Shown here: in pieces, positions 26,685 to 35,856 of the stretch | How positions within the stretch are numbered: the stretch's first letter is position 1 | Layout of the letters: the number at the start of each line of letters is the position of its first letter | From: UBA4582 sp038106185 | Lineage (GTDB): Bacteria; Pseudomonadota; Gammaproteobacteria; Pseudomonadales; Azotimanducaceae | Length of the DNA: 64,000 nucleotides | Reading direction: 5' to 3' | Assembly (NCBI GenBank): GCA_038106185.1 | Contig: JAYODE010000001.1 | Coordinates: 62,001-126,000 of the forward strand | Made by a program: the position numbers and the translations under genes | The notes under the pieces: generated by a model | What the model saw: the letters and a program-made list of their open reading frames with translations, nothing else | Database searches by the model: none | What the model was told of the DNA's origin: nothing

Positions 26685-27179
26685 TCAGGTATGCAAAATC
26701 ACCCGTGCGCTCACCGTACCCTGCGCCTCACCCTTGTCGATGGAAATCTGCCTGACATTAATACCCTGCTGCGCCTGTTGCTCCAGCCAGCGAATCAGGT
26801 TATCGAAACTGACCGAGTCAAACCAGACACTCACGGCATCGCTCCCCTCGGGCTGAAGTCGATTTGGCTTGATCTGGAAATTTGCGGTCGAACTGGAAAT
26901 CTGCGACAGCAGCGTTTGACCTGCCAGGCTGCCTGTCATGCCAGTCACAGCTCGGGCTTGCGCCTCAGTCCCCTGCATATAACGCAGAAGGTCCAAGTGT
27001 CGATTTCGCTCGTCTTGGCTGTTCGCCAAAAATCGATCCGCTGGCAGCCAAACCAGCGAATAAACCAGGAGCAGCCCAACAACCACTGCCAATAGCTGCA
27101 ACACTCTGCGATCTCGTGACGACAATCCGCGGTAACGATCCAGTCCTTGCTGCATTAATGGATGGGTCCTCAACGCCAT
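26685..27179 (-). CDS. gspM: Type II secretion protein GspM
   Basis: A 164-residue bitopic inner-membrane protein. A cytoplasmic N-terminus with RYRGLSSRDRRVLQLLAVVVGLLLVYSLVWLPA forms the single membrane helix; the rest is periplasmic with the ferredoxin-like ending (VSFDNLIRWLEQQAQQGINVRQISIDKG) typical of GspM. It partners GspL in the assembly platform. Its ATG overlaps the gspL stop as TGATG, so translation is coupled. Confidence 0.88.
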   Translation of the reverse strand: MALRTHPLMQQGLDRYRGLSSRDRRVLQLLAVVVGLLLVYSLVWLPADRFLANSQDERNRHLDLLRYMQGTEAQARAVTGMTGSLAGQTLLSQISSSTANFQIKPNRLQPEGSDAVSVWFDSVSFDNLIRWLEQQAQQGINVRQISIDKGEAQGTVSARVILHT

Positions 27180-28402
27180 CAGACACCTCCACCCGATCTA
27201 ATTTTGATGCTGCCTTTGACCACATCCTCTTCCTGGCTGATGGTACCAATTTCCGCCTTAAGCCCTGCATCGGCTAGTTTTTGTACAAAGGCAACCAATT
27301 TTTCACTCTGGGGCGCCTGAACCTGGAAAATCAAATCCCCTCGAGTTTCATTGTAATTAACATTATCTAATACCAGATCAGAACCGAGCAGATTTTTGGC
27401 GGCCTCAGAAAACAAAGAGATAAAGGACCCATTAGCGCTGCCGCCAGGCTCTACCAGCTTAGCTCGCCAACGCCTGCGAATATCATTGACGTTTCGATCA
27501 TTGGGAAAAACCTCGGCATAAAGCCCTTTCGCCGCTTGTTCATACTCCTGCGCCTGGAGATCCAGGTAAAACCCCTGTGCCAAGACTGAGAACAGGTGCA
27601 GTACAAACGCCAGCGATGCCAGCCCGACGACAGAACGCCAGGTACCCTTTCGGTCCGCCGTCGCGTGTTTAACTTGAAACTCACCTTGCAGCAAATTTAA
27701 CCCTTGTCGATCTACACCGCGACACAAGTCTTCGAAGTTGTCTGTTTCAAGTTCTATCACTTTGCAGGCTATTGAATACTCGGCGTTGACCTGGTTGACG
27801 GCTAAATTGATCGCCTCTCGCTCATCAGTTGCGACTCTAAGCACCAGGTTCTCCCGTTGCGCGGCCGACAGCAGGCCTATAGCCAGCGCAATCTGGTCAC
27901 GAGAAAAGCTCAATCCAGCGGTATCACCGGTGCGAATGAGCAGCCGGTCGCCATCCACCCACAGGTTAGCGGTACCGTCCAAGGGTACTTGCAGTACATC
28001 CACCAGGACTAAATCAGGATTTATATTGACCTGACGCAGACTTTCCAACCAAGCTGCAAACAGGTCACGATCAATGACTGCAACGCTGACTTCACCATTC
28101 GCTTGACGAGCCCCCAGTGCAAAATGGCACTGCTCCACATCGCTGGCAAGTTTTTCCTCCACCGCGTAGGGTAGCGCCTGCAGTATCTGCCGGGGTTGCT
28201 TACTGGGTACCAGGGCATGAGTCAGCAGGACGCTCTCGGCAGGCAGCAGGCCAATGGTGGTGCCGGACCAGGTCATATCAGCCAGACATTCGGCCAACGC
28301 CTCGATCGGCCCCTCGCCTCTTAGCCGCGGCGCTTGCCCCGGATCCATGATCAGCCACTCAGCGCGCTGACCAGCAAGGCGTACATACATATTTTCAGCC
28401 AT
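27179..28402 (-). CDS. gspL: Type II secretion protein GspL
   Basis: About 407 residues. The N-terminal cytoplasmic actin-like domain (MAENMYVRLAGQRAEWLIM through AVEEKLASDVEQCHFALG) recruits the GspE ATPase; a membrane helix lies around VVGLASLAFVLHLFSVLAQG; the periplasmic C-terminus ends LADAGLKAEIGTISQEEDVVKGSIKIR. ATG at 28402 overlaps the gspK stop by 8 bp and is preferred to an open-frame start at 28456 that adds residues unlike GspL. Confidence 0.9.
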   Translation of the reverse strand: MAENMYVRLAGQRAEWLIMDPGQAPRLRGEGPIEALAECLADMTWSGTTIGLLPAESVLLTHALVPSKQPRQILQALPYAVEEKLASDVEQCHFALGARQANGEVSVAVIDRDLFAAWLESLRQVNINPDLVLVDVLQVPLDGTANLWVDGDRLLIRTGDTAGLSFSRDQIALAIGLLSAAQRENLVLRVATDEREAINLAVNQVNAEYSIACKVIELETDNFEDLCRGVDRQGLNLLQGEFQVKHATADRKGTWRSVVGLASLAFVLHLFSVLAQGFYLDLQAQEYEQAAKGLYAEVFPNDRNVNDIRRRWRAKLVEPGGSANGSFISLFSEAAKNLLGSDLVLDNVNYNETRGDLIFQVQAPQSEKLVAFVQKLADAGLKAEIGTISQEEDVVKGSIKIRSGGGV

Positions 28403-29402
28403 CGACTGCCTCGCTGTTGGCGCTATCACCCAGGGTATCCCTCGGCATAACAGCATTCACCTTTTTGCCAATATCTCGATAGATTACCCGCAAGGAGCCA
28501 TCCATCATATTTCTTTGCACCATGCTGGTCAGGTACTCGAACCTGGTCTGGTATCGAGCACGAATGCTGACGACAAAGAAGCCTGACTGAACCCCCAGGC
28601 CCTCAAGTGGGATTTGTTGTCCGGCTAGTGCTTCGTCTTGCATAAAGCGCTGCACATTATCATACCCGTCACTGTCCTGACGACTCAATGTCAGGCTCTC
28701 GGCAACTGTTGGGGTCATATCAGCCACGAGCGCTTGCAGCACTTCTGGCTTGGCGGTATTAACGTTCAAGGTCGTATTAGGGTCTGGTAACGCGGTCACC
28801 AGTGGCGCAAGTCGCGCTAAACTCACAGGATCCATATCGAGCAGCAATCTCAACTCACTGATATCCGTCATCGGCTGGTCACTGGTTCTATAGGGATTAT
28901 CGAGCCCCAGATAGGCGTAATCCTCAGCACCCATCCTGGTGACGGTTTGGTTGGCGTCGACCCAGTCCACGAGACGATCAACAAAGACCGGATCAATACC
29001 CTGTTGGTTCAGCAGATTTTCGAATCTTAGGCGCGCCATGTTATTACCGCCCGCATACTCAACCAGAGAGTTCAGGTTAAAGCGACCCTGAAGGTCTTCA
29101 ATCCAGATCTCTACGACACCGTCTTCAAACTCGAATTTGAGGTCCTGCTGAGCCCATGCCTCATTCAGCGTATCCTTTTCTCGTGCTTCGATGAAATCAG
29201 TATGTAAAATCTGACGAGCCAGCTCTTCACCCCCCAGGGCATACTGATGCACTCGCGTCTGCTCCAGAGCCAGTCGAGCACGGGTAATCGCGTGATTTTG
29301 CTCTCGGGTCATGGCGACGCCCAGGACGGTGGCAATGACCACAATCAGGAGTACTGAAATCAGGGCCACCCCCGATTGCCTTCGATAGGATCCGCGCGTC
29401 AT
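28395..29402 (-). CDS. gspK: Type II secretion minor pseudopilin GspK
   Basis: 335 residues. It has a short basic leader and prepilin-like start SGVALISVLLIVVIATVLGVAM, lacking Glu5 as is normal for GspK. The large alpha domain typical of GspK follows: LEDLQGRFNLNSL, then FVDRLVDWVDAN and the helix-hairpin-helix-like NVNTAKPEVLQALVADM. GspK caps the pseudopilus tip with GspI and GspJ. It overlaps gspJ by 4 bp and gspL by 8 bp. Confidence 0.92.
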   Translation of the reverse strand: MTRGSYRRQSGVALISVLLIVVIATVLGVAMTREQNHAITRARLALEQTRVHQYALGGEELARQILHTDFIEAREKDTLNEAWAQQDLKFEFEDGVVEIWIEDLQGRFNLNSLVEYAGGNNMARLRFENLLNQQGIDPVFVDRLVDWVDANQTVTRMGAEDYAYLGLDNPYRTSDQPMTDISELRLLLDMDPVSLARLAPLVTALPDPNTTLNVNTAKPEVLQALVADMTPTVAESLTLSRQDSDGYDNVQRFMQDEALAGQQIPLEGLGVQSGFFVVSIRARYQTRFEYLTSMVQRNMMDGSLRVIYRDIGKKVNAVMPRDTLGDSANSEAVDG

Positions 29403-30274
29403 GGATCTATATCCCTGGGAATATCCTCAGTTTCAATCGCATCATCCTCTGAATCTTGGTTTTCTCGCGGCTGTTCAGTATCACGGGCGTCGTCATCAGA
29501 CGACCCATCTCCAGCCTCGTCTTTCTCCGTCTCATCTGCGTCTGTTTCTTTCGAGTCAGAGTCGTTCGAGTCAGAGTCATTCGAGTCAGAGTCATTCGAG
29601 TCAGAGTCGTTCGAATCTGCGTCATTTGAATCAGTATTGTTCGACAGGTTTTCGTTCTGGGCAGGCGCGCTGAGAAACGCCGTATTGATTAATGGCACCA
29701 ATCGTCTCACCTCGCCCATTTTTTCGGTCTCTAAAATGATTTCTATCGCCGCCGGCAGGCCGCCCGGCTCTGCAGTATTGGGCCAGAAGTCTGTTTGGGC
29801 GCCTTGATCATCTACCAAGTTGACCCGCAGATCTCGAATGTCCGCGAGCAACACTTGGGACTTGGGGCTTGAGTCTTCTGCACGATCCAGAACTAACCAG
29901 AAATACCGAACCAGCTCACCATCATCTGAACGCGCATAGGCCACCCGTTGCAGGTCACTGCGGGGGAAATTCAGGGGATTACTCCAGCCTGTTCGAGTGA
30001 ACTCCAGAGGATAGGCATCGTTGCCGACCAACAAACTCGGCCGAGATTCTCCATACTCATCGCGTATCGGCCGGCTAACAATTTGGGTCAGATCGCGCTC
30101 CAGTAACGCTAGCGCCTGGCTGACACTGTTAAATGCCTCAATTCGGGCCTGCGTGCGCTCATGAGTCTGAATCATGCTTCGCAGCATCTGGGCAGCTCCC
30201 AGTCCAATCACAGAAAAGATCGCCATAGCGATCAAGACTTCAAGTAACGTAAACCCATTACCACGGCGCATCAA
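29399..30274 (-). CDS. gspJ: Type II secretion minor pseudopilin GspJ with acidic repeat tail
   Basis: 291 residues. The prepilin signal MMRRGNGFTLLEVLIAMAIF (cleavage after Gly6, Glu12 following) and a normal GspJ globular domain extend to about residue 203. Beyond it lies an unusual tail (about 208-291) rich in Asp, Ser, Asn and Glu, built on repeated SNDSD units and ending in IETEDIPRDIDP. The tail is encoded by a 15-bp in-frame tandem array (29551-29640). GspJ is part of the GspIJK tip complex; typical proteins are about 200 residues, so the tail is an extra. It may bind calcium, but no such motif is proven. Confidence 0.9.
   Translation of the reverse strand: MMRRGNGFTLLEVLIAMAIFSVIGLGAAQMLRSMIQTHERTQARIEAFNSVSQALALLERDLTQIVSRPIRDEYGESRPSLLVGNDAYPLEFTRTGWSNPLNFPRSDLQRVAYARSDDGELVRYFWLVLDRAEDSSPKSQVLLADIRDLRVNLVDDQGAQTDFWPNTAEPGGLPAAIEIILETEKMGEVRRLVPLINTAFLSAPAQNENLSNNTDSNDADSNDSDSNDSDSNDSDSNDSDSKETDADETEKDEAGDGSSDDDARDTEQPRENQDSEDDAIETEDIPRDIDP
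29551..29640. repeat. 15-bp in-frame tandem repeat inside gspJ, 6 copies
   Basis: On the plus strand the unit is TCGAGTCAGAGTCGT or its CAT-ending variant; four copies are near identical and the last two diverged. On the coding strand it gives repeating Asn-Asp-Ser-Asp-Ser. The unit is a multiple of three, so the frame is kept. Confidence 0.9.
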
Positions 30275-30654
30275 TAGCGCCCCAGAAATCCAGTCAGGTC
30301 AGCCACGACCTGATCGGGCGCTTGAGCCGCATACACCTCAACATCCACTCGGCGCATATCAGTATTTTCAGTGACAGCGACTTGCACGACAACTTCCCAG
30401 TCACGATCGGCCAGGTTTACACTGTATCGACTGGTTCCAGGTGCCGGGTAGTGCTCATCATCCCTGACCTGAATACGCATCTGGCTCAGCTGGTTTTCCG
30501 CCACCCAGATACCCAGGGTACGATCCTCAAGAATACCTGTCTGGCGCACGGTGACTGCCGCGTTGCGCACCAACGCGGCTGATACGACAGCAAAAACAGC
30601 CAGCGCAATCATGATTTCTATGAGCGTGAAGCCCGCCGTTGATCTAGTTCGCAT
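30271..30654 (-). CDS. gspI: Type II secretion minor pseudopilin GspI
   Basis: About 127 residues from ATG 30654. The prepilin peptidase site is TAG|FTLIEIMIALAVF with Glu5, followed by the ValSerAla helix and a short beta domain containing WVAENQLSQMRIQ, a block typical of GspI. ATG 30654 overlaps the gspH end by 11 bp; an open-frame start at 30693 would add 13 unneeded residues. It overlaps gspJ by 4 bp. Confidence 0.9.
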   Translation of the reverse strand: MRTRSTAGFTLIEIMIALAVFAVVSAALVRNAAVTVRQTGILEDRTLGIWVAENQLSQMRIQVRDDEHYPAPGTSRYSVNLADRDWEVVVQVAVTENTDMRRVDVEVYAAQAPDQVVADLTGFLGRY

Positions 30655-31207
30655 CTTGGTCTTGGCCCTTCCAGCGCAACTCGCTGTAACCATCGGCCAA
30701 TAAGGTTCTGGTCGTGAGATCAGCCGCCGCCAATGTCAGCTCAAATGGAGTAATTTCGCCACTGGACAGGATCAGAATCGGTGGCGACTTGTTGGGAGAT
30801 GCCGCATCCCCAAGTCGCAGCGGGTTATCTTCGACTTTCACCGATAAGGTCATTTTCGCGCCGAGTTGGCGCGGACTGAAAGGCGGCTCCATCACCGCTT
30901 GCCATTTAGCCTGCGACTCGTCGTAAACGAGAAACTCGTAGCTTTCTTGACTCGGCTTAAACCCAAATTCCGCGGTCTGAACCTGCGCTTCGAGTCGAGC
31001 CAGGTCCAGTAATGTCTTCAGCCGCTGAGCCTCGGTGTCAAAATCCCCGGCTCGAGCAAAAGACGGCAAGTTTGCCACCACGACGCCGGACATCACGGCG
31101 ACAATAAATAGCACGATCAGAATCTCAAGCAGCGTAAATCCTTCCGCCCCAGTCCGCAAAGCGTCACGAGCGCTGTACCTAGAGTTCTGAATAACGCAGA
31201 TCTGCAT
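30644..31207 (-). CDS. gspH: Type II secretion minor pseudopilin GspH
   Basis: About 187 residues. The prepilin motif AEG|FTLLEILIVLFIVAVMSGVV is followed by a beta-rich GspH domain (RLKTLLDLARLEAQVQTAEFGF ... PILILSSGEITPFELTLA). ATG 31207 lies inside the end of gspG (29-bp overlap); an internal TTG giving LRTGAEGFTLLE would be an alternative start with a more usual short leader. It acts in pseudopilus assembly or turnover. Confidence 0.88.
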   Translation of the reverse strand: MQICVIQNSRYSARDALRTGAEGFTLLEILIVLFIVAVMSGVVVANLPSFARAGDFDTEAQRLKTLLDLARLEAQVQTAEFGFKPSQESYEFLVYDESQAKWQAVMEPPFSPRQLGAKMTLSVKVEDNPLRLGDAASPNKSPPILILSSGEITPFELTLAAADLTTRTLLADGYSELRWKGQDQDAN

Positions 31208-31610
31208 CGACGCCTTCACCACCTTCCTGTCGATCAGCACCCAGCGAGTAAACCTCAAAGGTACGGTCCTCACTGAAATACAGATAGGGCTCATCCCAAG
31301 GATCGATCGGCAGTTTCTTCAAATAGCCGTCGGGATTCCAGCGTCTCGGCTCTGGATAGCCTGAGGGTTGTGTGACCAACGCCTCAAGCCCCTGATCAGT
31401 GCTGGGGTAATTACCGTTATCCAGTCGGTAGAGCTCAAGCGCGTTGCCTATCGCCTCGATATCCGCCCGTGCAGCGGTCGCTCTCGCTTCGTCCGGGCGA
31501 CCAATGATATTCGGCACTATCAGGGACCCGAGTATGCCTAAAATGACCACAACGACCATGATTTCTATCAGGGTAAATCCTCGGGCGAGACGGGTTCGAT
31601 GTGACTTCAT
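31179..31610 (-). CDS. gspG: Type II secretion major pseudopilin GspG
   Basis: 143 residues. The leader MKSHRTRLARG is followed by FTLIEIMVVVVILGILGSLIVPNI, the signature N-helix of GspG. The canonical globular part includes YRLDNGNYPSTDQGLEALV, GYLKKLPIDPWDEPYLY and SLGADRQEGGEG, which holds the calcium-site region of major pseudopilins. It forms the pseudopilus shaft. A 115-bp gap separates it from gspF. Confidence 0.95.
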   Translation of the reverse strand: MKSHRTRLARGFTLIEIMVVVVILGILGSLIVPNIIGRPDEARATAARADIEAIGNALELYRLDNGNYPSTDQGLEALVTQPSGYPEPRRWNPDGYLKKLPIDPWDEPYLYFSEDRTFEVYSLGADRQEGGEGVDADLRYSEL

Positions 31611-31725
31611 AGTACTCCTGTACAGTTTTTCACGGAAAGGCGGAGGTAATGTTACACCAGTATTTGCGCTTCCGGGGGAATTTAAACGGATCCTGACAGG
31701 GCCTCGCCTGGCTGTCGGCTGCTGC

Positions 31726-32943
31726 TCAGGTAACCAGTTGGTTCAAATTAATGATCGGCAACAAGATCGCCATTACGATGGTAAACACCGCCCCGCCCAT
31801 CAACAACAGCATCAGGGGACCAAACAGATTCAGGATGACACCAAGCAGCAACTCGACGTCCTGCTGCATATGGTTGGCGACTCGCACCAGCATATTATCA
31901 AGTTCACCACTCGATTCACCGCTCGCAATCATGTGCAGCATCATCGGCGGAAAATAGCCACTCTGTTCCAATGCCACATGCAAACTGGCACCTTCGCTGA
32001 CCTTCACTGTCGCCTCATGGACCTTCAGTTTCAACCAACTGTTAGAGAGTACCTGACCCGCTATCTTCATCGCCTCGACCAAGGGTACACCACTGGCTGA
32101 CAGGATACTCAAAGTGCTGGCAAACTGGGCAGTATTGATACCTCGACTCATTTTCGCCACCAACGGCACATGCAGCAGACGCCGATCATATAGCAGGCGA
32201 ATTCGCGGTACCTGCAGCGCCCGGCGCAGCGCCGCGACCAGCAGCAGTACAAAGATCAACAATACTAGGCCCCAGTCTTTAACGACGTCGCTCAGGCCGA
32301 TAATAAACAGGGTCAATGCCGGCAAGTTCTGCCCTGTATCACTGAAGACCTTAACGATGTCAGGTACCACATAGCCCAGCAAGCCGGCGAGTATCGCAAC
32401 GGTTAAGGCGAACAGTATGATCGGATAAACCATCGCCTGCTGAATGCGCTGGTTTGACTCCAACTCAGCCTCGGTAAAATCGGCAAGCCGATTCAGGACC
32501 ATATCCAGATGCCCGGCGGATTCACCAGCCGCTACTGTAGCGCGGTAAAGATCCGAAAAAGCGCGAGGGTATTCCGCCAGGCCATTGGCTAATGAAAAGC
32601 CTTCCAATACCTTGGAGCGCACAGTGATGAGAATCCGCTGGATTCGAGGAACCTCGCTTTGCTTTGACACCGCCAGCAAGCACTCTTCTACAGGCAGCCC
32701 GGCTGCTATGAGAGTGGCAATCTGCCGAGTCACCAGTGCTCGCTCACGAACAGACAGTGAGGGGCTAAACCACTGAGTCCAGACCTGCTGTCCGGCTCTC
32801 TGCTCATTACTCAGGTCAACTTTTAAAGGTGCCAGGCCTTTATCTCGCAGCAGTTGCCGTACCTGCCGAGCACTGTCTGCCTCAAGAATGCCTTGCTCCT
32901 GACGGCCCTTTCCATTGAGGGCAATATATTCAAAGGCTGGCAT
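31726..32943 (-). CDS. gspF: Type II secretion inner-membrane platform protein GspF
   Basis: 405 residues with two repeated cytoplasmic T2SSF domains (AALIAAGLPVEECLLAVS and LSILSASGVPLVEAMKIAG) and three membrane helices. The N-terminal MPAFEYIALNGKGRQEQGILEAD and LLRDKGLAPLKV are diagnostic. It couples GspE motion to pseudopilus assembly. Its ATG lies 26 bp after the gspE stop. Confidence 0.95.
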   Translation of the reverse strand: MPAFEYIALNGKGRQEQGILEADSARQVRQLLRDKGLAPLKVDLSNEQRAGQQVWTQWFSPSLSVRERALVTRQIATLIAAGLPVEECLLAVSKQSEVPRIQRILITVRSKVLEGFSLANGLAEYPRAFSDLYRATVAAGESAGHLDMVLNRLADFTEAELESNQRIQQAMVYPIILFALTVAILAGLLGYVVPDIVKVFSDTGQNLPALTLFIIGLSDVVKDWGLVLLIFVLLLVAALRRALQVPRIRLLYDRRLLHVPLVAKMSRGINTAQFASTLSILSASGVPLVEAMKIAGQVLSNSWLKLKVHEATVKVSEGASLHVALEQSGYFPPMMLHMIASGESSGELDNMLVRVANHMQQDVELLLGVILNLFGPLMLLLMGGAVFTIVMAILLPIINLNQLVT

Positions 32944-32969
32944 GGATATCTTCCTGGCTGAACATCACC

Positions 32970-34457
32970 CTAGTCTTCCATCGTGACGCGAATGACTTCG
33001 TCCGCTGAGGTTATACCAGCCAGCACCTTAACCCAACCATCCTCACGGATACTGGTGGTTTGTCTTCTGGCGTGCTGCTCCAGATCAAGCTCCTGGGCAT
33101 TGGCGTGAATCATTCGACGCATCTCATCATCAATCACCAATACCTCAAAGATGCCGACTCGGCCGCGGTAGCCCTCATGGGCACAACGATCACAACCCAC
33201 GGGCCGATAGAGGGTCACAGGCTCGCTTGATTCGACCTGAAGCATCTGGCGTTCCAGGTCGCTGGCATCATAGGCTTCACGGCAATCTTTGCAGAGCACT
33301 CGAATGAGTCTTTGCGCGACCAGGCCAATGACACTGCTGCTAAGCAGATAGCTCTGAATGCCCATGTTTTCCAAGCGGCTCAGGGCTCCCACTGCTGTAT
33401 TTGTATGCAATGTCGATAGCACCAAATGGCCGGTCAAGCTGGCCTGGACCGATATGTCGGCTGTCTCTCGATCTCGAATCTCACCCACCATAACCACGTC
33501 TGGGTCTTGCCGAAGAATGGCGCGCAGACCGCGGGCAAACGTCATCTCTGCCTTGGTATTTACCTGGGTCTGACCCACTCCCTCGACGTCGTATTCTATC
33601 GGGTCTTCGACCGTCAAAATGTTTCGTGATCGATCATTCAACTGATCCAGACAGGCATAGAGGGTTGTTGACTTACCAGAACCGGTAGGCCCAGTGACAA
33701 GAATGATGCCATGGGGCTTTTTCAGTAATTGTTGCATTGCCGAGAGATCACTTTGACTCATTCCCATATTGACCAGACCCCGCAGACCTTCCTGCTTGTC
33801 TAGTAACCGCAGTACGACCCGTTCGCCGTTACTGGCAGGAATTGTCGAGACTCTGACATCCACCTCTTTACCCCCAACTCGTAGCGATATCCGTCCATCC
33901 TGGGGCAGGCGCTTCTCAGCGATATCCAATTTTGCCATTACCTTGATACGTGAGACCAGCAAGGGCGCCAGGGCTCGCCTTGGGCTGACAACTTCCCGCA
34001 AGACACCATCAACCCGAAAACGGATAACTAATCGGGTCTCATAAGTCTCGACATGCACGTCTGAGGCTCCGACATTTACGGCTTCGGTCAGAAGACTATT
34101 GATCAGCTTGATGATAGGCGCATCATCATCCTGCTCCAGCAAGTCGCCTACTTCCGGAATCATGTCCGCAAGACTGCTGAGGTCCATACCCTCTCCCAAC
34201 CCTTCAATCATCTGCATCGCTTCACCGGCATCATTTTGATAGGTGCTCGAGAGCTGACGATCAAATGTCGAGTTATCGACTTCTTTGAGCGTGATTGCAG
34301 TGCCAACGAAACGCCTCACTTCCATCAGCACCGATGGTTCGATACCTGGCTTGAACAGCACAGCGCCGGCCGTCTCGCCGTCGGACTGCAGCAGCAGCAC
34401 GCCATGTCGTTTGGCAAAGGAAAACGGCAGTCGCATTTTTGATCTGGCTACGCTCAT
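32970..34457 (-). CDS. gspE: Type II secretion ATPase GspE
   Basis: 495 residues, a hexameric cytoplasmic ATPase powering secretion. After the N1E region it carries SDVHVETYETRLVIRFRVDG, Walker A GPTGSGKST (256-264), the Asp box ILTVEDPIEY, Walker B DPDVVMVGEIRD, and the His box LSTLHTNTA. The zinc motif has two CxxC pairs (LCKDC and CDRC). It is the first visible gene of the run E-F-G-H-I-J-K-L-M; the outer-membrane secretin GspD and the clamp GspC are not in the window. Confidence 0.95.
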   Translation of the reverse strand: MSVARSKMRLPFSFAKRHGVLLLQSDGETAGAVLFKPGIEPSVLMEVRRFVGTAITLKEVDNSTFDRQLSSTYQNDAGEAMQMIEGLGEGMDLSSLADMIPEVGDLLEQDDDAPIIKLINSLLTEAVNVGASDVHVETYETRLVIRFRVDGVLREVVSPRRALAPLLVSRIKVMAKLDIAEKRLPQDGRISLRVGGKEVDVRVSTIPASNGERVVLRLLDKQEGLRGLVNMGMSQSDLSAMQQLLKKPHGIILVTGPTGSGKSTTLYACLDQLNDRSRNILTVEDPIEYDVEGVGQTQVNTKAEMTFARGLRAILRQDPDVVMVGEIRDRETADISVQASLTGHLVLSTLHTNTAVGALSRLENMGIQSYLLSSSVIGLVAQRLIRVLCKDCREAYDASDLERQMLQVESSEPVTLYRPVGCDRCAHEGYRGRVGIFEVLVIDDEMRRMIHANAQELDLEQHARRQTTSIREDGWVKVLAGITSADEVIRVTMED

Positions 34458-34907
34458 AGATCCATGTCCGCTTCATCTATTAGGTAAATTTTCTAACATA
34501 TCTTATTGTAATATATGATTAATTAACATCATGTTGATTGACTCTCTGACATTGGTCTATTCATCGAAGCCAGTCGCTATCGCTGCCAATGTCCCCGTGA
34601 GGTCTTTGGTGCAACGCCTGTGGTGGGTCGATTAATCAGACATTTTAATGAAATCCTTGGACCAGCACTTTTCATCCCAACAAAACCAGCTTACTATAAG
34701 TCCCAGTTATCAATTTTTAGTGAATGATTCAATTCAATGATAACTCCTCGTCAGGACGCCGCCTTGATGCAGCCTTGATGACAGCCTTGATGACAATATT
34801 GATGACAATATTGATGACAGTATTAATATCAAGGGTAGAAAGTAACCGGCGATCGCTGATCTGGAGCTCGAGATCGAGCAGAACACAGCCATGATGATAC
34901 CTTCAAA
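34458..34907. other. Intergenic region between gspE and the LysR gene
   Basis: 450 bp with no gene. It includes an AT-rich block around 34490-34540, upstream of gspE and probably holding its promoter, and a 12-bp tandem array (34761-34832). Confidence 0.6.
34761..34832. repeat. About 12-bp imperfect tandem repeat, 6 copies
   Basis: Unit GCCTTGATGACA (two copies after an 11-base version), drifting to ATATTGATGACA (two copies) and GTATTAATATCA. Neighbouring copies share changes, which suggests successive duplication. Confidence 0.85.
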
Positions 34908-35822
34908 ATGAAACTAAGTGATGTAGACCTCAATTTATTTGTCGTCTTTGATGCTATCTATACCGAGGGCAATCTTACTCGCGCTGGCGAAATCATTGGT
35001 ATTACTCAGCCGGCAGTATCGAATTCTCTATCACGACTGCGCACGCTGTTTGACGATCCTCTCTTTGTCAGGACAGCCGAGGGCATGGTGCCGACCCCTG
35101 TCTCTCAAAATATTATAGGCTCGGTCCGCCAGGCATTAGGACTGATTCGTTCTAGCGTTCAAGAAAGCGATGCCTTTGATCCTCAAGTTTCGGAGAAGCG
35201 CTTTCGAGTGAGTATGACTGACCTGTCTCAGTCCATCGTGCTACCTTATCTGTTTAGTAAAATTACCCATGATGCACCCGGCGTTTCCATTGACTGCTAC
35301 CAGGTACGACGTCGCGACATGAACATTGAACTGGCGTCCGGCAATCTCGATCTGGCTGTCGATATTCCCCTGACACCAGATCAACAGATTCGCCAGGCTC
35401 CGCTGTTTTCGCACCCTCAGGTTTGTCTTGTGCGCGCCGAACACAGTCTGATTAAGGATCAGCTGGATATGGAGACCTACCTGCGTCTCGATCACATCCA
35501 TATTTCCAGCCGTCGAGGCGGGCTTGGTCAGGTTGACCTGGCGCTCGGAAAAATGGGCAAGCGTCGCAAGATCGCACTGCGTACTCAGCATTATCTCGCA
35601 ACCCCCGAGTTGGTCATGCGATCGGACCTGGCGCTCACGGTACCCCGTGTTTTTGCAGATTTCGTTGTCTCCAGATTACCCGTCAAATATCTGCAGTTGC
35701 CCTTTGAGGTGCCGAACCTGGAAACCTATCTCTACTGGCATGAGAGCACAGACCAGGATCAATCAAACCGCTGGATGCGAGAGTTGATTTTATCGCTGCC
35801 GGCAAAACTCTCCTGGCACTAA
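34908..35822 (+). CDS. LysR family transcriptional regulator
   Basis: 304 residues. The HTH is in LNLFVVFDAIYTEGNLTRAGEIIGITQPAVSNSLSRLRTLFDDPLFVR, the standard LysR N-terminus; the C-terminal periplasmic-binding-like domain includes LDLAVDIPLTPDQQI. It resembles the NodD/LeuO-type branch. It is 34 bp upstream of pyrB on the same strand but a role in pyrimidine control is not implied; the effector is unknown. Confidence 0.92.
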   Translation: MKLSDVDLNLFVVFDAIYTEGNLTRAGEIIGITQPAVSNSLSRLRTLFDDPLFVRTAEGMVPTPVSQNIIGSVRQALGLIRSSVQESDAFDPQVSEKRFRVSMTDLSQSIVLPYLFSKITHDAPGVSIDCYQVRRRDMNIELASGNLDLAVDIPLTPDQQIRQAPLFSHPQVCLVRAEHSLIKDQLDMETYLRLDHIHISSRRGGLGQVDLALGKMGKRRKIALRTQHYLATPELVMRSDLALTVPRVFADFVVSRLPVKYLQLPFEVPNLETYLYWHESTDQDQSNRWMRELILSLPAKLSWH

Positions 35823-35856
35823 TCCCGCATGTATTTTTGTTCAACTTGAGGTCTCA

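Noticed and set aside
29401..29673. Frames opposite the gspJ repeat giving Ser-rich translations
   Set aside because: They are shadows of the coding strand repeat; gspJ is intact and overlaps its neighbours in operon fashion.
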